Positions 60,558-64,000 of a stretch of DNA of 64,000 nt are shown piece by piece. A program made the translations under genes and the position numbers. The notes under the pieces were generated by a model. The model was not told the DNA's origin, made no database searches, and worked only from the letters and a program-made list of their open reading frames with translations. The stretch covers positions 14,457,472 to 14,521,471 of the forward strand of contig NC_136005.1 in the NCBI RefSeq assembly GCF_048128805.1, read 5' to 3'. This stretch comes from Centroberyx gerrardi. Lineage: Eukaryota > Chordata > Actinopteri > Beryciformes > Berycidae. Every line of letters starts with the position of its first letter. Position 1 is the stretch's first letter.

Positions 60558-62806
60558 CTGTCTCCCATCATCCTCCCATCCTTCCCTCACTCCTTCCATC
60601 TGGTTCTTCTGAGTTTTCTCTCCCCTTTCCTCTCTTCTTTTCCTCTTTCATAACCAGGTTGGCAGTGACTGTGTTTTAAATGATGTATTGCTGTCAGATT
60701 AATTCTAGGCCTGAACTTGTGTTGAATGTTTACTTGGACTAAATAGTTGCTTGTGTCTACAAGAGGGACTAATTATTATATTATATACATTTTTAACATT
60801 GTTTAAATCATTTCTCTGCGTGAATGACACATTGTGGGAATGCAGTGTAAAGTGGGGCTTGAGGCTGCATCAACATAATGAATAGATGGATGGATGATAT
60901 TGTAGGAATGTGTATGACATGTTTGACAATGCATTCAATGAAAATAAGATGTTTTGACTGTGTGAGTAAAAGTTATTTATTTTAGGTAGGAATGTGCAGA
61001 TAAGTCAGAGGGTAAGGATTATGTGAACTGAAGTGAAGTTTTTTACTCTTAAGATGTAACTAAATCCTTAATTGATGTTGTTTGGGTCTGGGTAGTAGGG
61101 TTACTAAGGTGAATATTGAATATTACACACCAGTGCGAGTCCACTGGCCTTGGCTACTCAGCTTTTGTTGACCGTGAGAGTCATGAGGAATTTCAGTCAG
61201 GAGGTCCCGTCCCGCCCAGCCTTCCTCCTCCCTCCTTCCCTCCTCCTCTTTTTGCTCCTTATTCCCTCCATCTCTCTACCCATCTACCCCCCTCCTCCCT
61301 CTCCTCTGCCCTGCAAGGCCATCAAGAGGCCTGCAGCCACGTCAGCCTCCGCAGAAGAGACTATACTGCAGAGTCAACACACCGGCACACACACACACAC
61401 ACGCTCTAGCATAGTTATTATGCAGTAAAGGCTCCTATACTCAGTTCTGAAAGAGGCATTCTTGCTTTTTAATTACATGCAGCACCCGGTCATTATTGGC
61501 AGTGATATTAGATAGTTTATTGAATCAACAGTCAGCTGACACTGGCCTGTCGGGGCCTTTCAGACCTGTGTTTATCTAAAGGGCCAGTCCCAGAGACAAG
61601 CCTCTGTGTTTAGGGCCAGATGTCAGCCTTCAGTTGATCTCCTTCACAAACACACTCCCTGTTATCCGACACACTTCTCTGGAATGGATAGCCACGCCAG
61701 GTGGGAGGGAGAGGCAGGGAGAGGCGTGTGGATGCAATCTGTCCCAGTATAGGTGAGAGAGATGCAGATGGTCCCGCTTTTTACTGCATGCTTGCTGCAC
61801 TGCTGGCGCAAAGTAGCTCCACTTTTGTCTCAGCCATCAGAAGAAGAAGGAGTGGTCTGGCAGTTAGTTATCTCAGAGCTACTAGAGTTTTGTCTTGCAA
61901 TGTACCATTTGATCTTCTCTATAATGATGATAATAAAACTGCCTAAAGTGGCTGCTGCAGCACTGATTCAGGACAGGTGTCAGATAGTGAACTTACTAGT
62001 GAAAAGGAAGGATGGGGATCTATGGAGCGATGGAGGGAGGCAGCGGTGGGATGTGTAGGTGACGGCTGGGGAGGCATGTGTTGTCCAGATGCTGACCATA
62101 AAGAAAGAGAAGGCAGAGGAAGCCTAACCCCAGCCCTCCAGGCAGCAGAATAATGAGGCTGCAACTTACTGTAAACTTCAAAAGAGCAATGAGAGGACAC
62201 AGTGCGAGGCATGCGAGAGAAGGGATGGGAGAGAAGGGATGGGATGGGGAGGGGGATGTAACATAGAACAATGGGTTTTGGAGATCTCAATCCCTAAGAG
62301 CCCACATTATTGCGGTTGCTTAACTCCCTGCTATGTATGGCGCCATATACGAACATTGTTTTTTTCCATACACATATTGACATTCCACAGAATTTGATGT
62401 CTGCAGGCCCCATCTTCTTATAGCTTCCTTGGCCAGATAGACACAATATTTCTATTCTGTTGGCTCCCATGCACTGAGAGATATCACACAGCTGAAGCAT
62501 TTGAAAGGAATTACAACAGCTCTTTGACCTGGCACCGAGCTCGCAGTACAGTGCAGTTCAGCTACATAGTGCCAGTGGCTGATCCTGCATAGAAGTAGAG
62601 GAAATTGAAGAGAGCGAGCAGATAGCTGCTTCCTGAAGAAGGATGAACGTGCCTGAAATGAAATGAGACGGAGGGGAGAACATCTGATGGAAATGACGGA
62701 GACCGCAAAAACCAGGTAGTTACTTCGGAAGGCAAAGGTGAATTTACTCCGGGCCATTTTCTTGTCTGTGCTTTGCCTGAACAGGCATGTGTAGGAGACC
62801 TATAAA

Positions 62807-62812
<6 letters not shown>

Positions 62813-62881
<69 letters not shown>

Positions 62882-62895
62882 GCACGCACACACAC
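62813..62895. repeat. Compound (CT)n(CA)n microsatellite
   Basis: CT for about 50 bp switches directly to CA for about 30 bp. Confidence 0.9.
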
Positions 62896-64000
62896 TGCGT
62901 GCATATGCAGCCTTCATGTATATACATCACTCAGCTGCACATATCCAGAAATCATAAGGCACACTGAGATGTAACCTCCGTAATGGAAAATCACACAGTG
63001 TACTCAGAGTGCTGAGTGCTGCTTTAGGGCTCAGCGGGGCGGGGTGGGTGGAGGGGTGGGCTGGTGGGCTGGGCTTGTGGAAAACAAGAACCAGTAAGCA
63101 ACTTTAATTCAAAAGACGTTTTAATATCATCCCGGGTGGATGATATTAAATGGATTTTGTGCTTTTATCACCCTGCAGAGGCTGAGGTATACGTCTACTA
63201 ATTGTTTAGCTCAGCCAGCTAGTTACTCCCAGTTCCAGTTCTGCATATTTACTGAAAGAATTGTTTCCACGTTTCTTTTTGCGACCATCCTAAACACATG
63301 CAGACGTCAGATGCACTCTATATGCAGAAGTTTGCTTTTCCTTTGTAGATAACCTTCAGTCTTTATTGTCCGGCTTCTTGGACACAGGAAGTTTATCCCT
63401 CACCTAAAAAGATCCCGTAAACACAAATCCAAAACGGCTCCAAGATGCTATGAGTCAGATTTATGTTCCTTCAGGATTTGTGAGCAGATGTGAAAACATC
63501 ATTAGCATTTTAGTGTGATATGTGTAAAACAAACCCAACCTGCTCCTCTCACGGTTTGGCGGGGTTTTAATGAGCTCTGTGAGGAATTCGCCAAATGAGC
63601 TGCTGACTCTTTATGGAAGAGAATGTTCTGGAAGGATTTTTACCAGTTATGTTTATCGATAGAATAAAATGACGTAAACACAAATCCCCCATTCTCTCCC
63701 CTCTCTTTCCTCCTCTTTTTTCTCCCCACCACTCCTTTCTCATACTGTTTTTCTGTCTCTCGCACATACAGATACACATAAACATAAATGTACCCACATA
63801 CCATGTATTGTTCTTTACTTTTCTTCCCAGAAATTCCCACAGATCTAACCCATGCAAATCCCTGCCTGAAGCAGAGTCTGTTATTGGGAGATGGCGTGTA
63901 GGAGCACATTTATTTCCCCCAGCGATGTGGAGTTTAGCGGTTGAAGAAGCATGTAAACATGTGTGCACATCTACTCATTACCGGAGAGTCAGGTGTTTCA

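Larger units (their letters stand above)
56561..64000 (+). other. colgalt2: colgalt2 first intron (continued), no exon recognised
   Basis: I looked in all frames for the next COLGALT block (ATDHNxDNT, then YHYVEWRP) and did not see it. The region is unassigned DNA with TG runs at 58940-58973, (GA) at 60235-60275, (CT) at 60492-60557 and a (CT)n(CA)n compound at 62813-62895. Open frames here are short and show no family resemblance. Confidence 0.5.

Noticed and set aside
52739-64000. Further colgalt2 exons
   Set aside because: No frame shows the next conserved COLGALT blocks; candidate splice-bounded frames such as the one at 59.76-59.84 kb have no similarity to the family.
1-64000. CRISPR arrays, prophage, operons or integrated viral genes
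   Set aside because: No direct repeat-spacer arrays, no bacterial-type gene packing and no recognisable viral coding sequence; the window is ordinary vertebrate nuclear DNA.

Overview
This is a vertebrate nuclear genomic window, most likely from a teleost fish. The genes are split into many short GT-AG exons, the proteins are clear orthologues of human 1q25 genes, the introns are compact, (CA)n/(CT)n microsatellites are very dense, and the dispersed repeats (tRNA-type SINE, PIF/Harbinger-like and hAT-like elements, LINE 3' ends) are of fish type. There is no operon, phage, CRISPR or bacterial-type content. A 200-bp run of N (38089-38288) is an assembly gap.

Layout: (1) 1233-4672, minus strand: npl (N-acetylneuraminate lyase). 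Eleven coding exons join into one 305-residue frame. Its 3' UTR runs towards position ~310 and its 5' region extends to about 5.6-6.2 kb. (2) 4.7-7.5 kb: head-to-head upstream region shared by npl and edem3, with a GC-rich promoter-like segment near 6.13-6.4 kb. (3) 7520-19393, plus strand: edem3. Twenty coding exons give an 890-residue ER mannosidase-like protein ending in KDEL; a 45-nt cassette exon could make it 905. (4) 19.5-33.6 kb: mostly repeats. It holds the probable noncoding first exon of c1orf21 near 21.3 kb, a diverged local duplication, and a cluster of SINE, Harbinger-like and hAT-like insertions at 29.2-30.5 kb. (5) 33659-44525, plus strand: c1orf21, five coding exons, 117 residues, with a likely 3' UTR to about 46.4 kb. 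(6) 46.4-52.3 kb: intergenic, microsatellite-rich, with one orphan exon-like segment at 51.0 kb. (7) 52493-52728, plus strand: coding exon 1 of a procollagen galactosyltransferase, called colgalt2 from neighbourhood and N-terminal sequence. The remaining exons are not in the window, and 52.7-64.0 kb appears to be its first intron.

The genes do not form a functional pathway. Two act in the secretory pathway (EDEM3 in ER glycoprotein quality control, COLGALT2 in ER collagen glycosylation), NPL is cytosolic sialic-acid catabolism, and C1orf21 is a small, probably lipid-anchored protein of unknown role. The set COLGALT2 / C1orf21 / EDEM3 is syntenic with human 1q25. I found no convincing new multi-gene system. 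The items most worth checking are: alternative exons that keep frame (a 15-residue edem3 cassette, a possible basic N-terminal extension for npl, a possible alternative first exon for colgalt2); microsatellites that form the polypyrimidine tracts of several splice acceptors; a three-copy hAT-like repeat family; and the nested mobile-element cluster.
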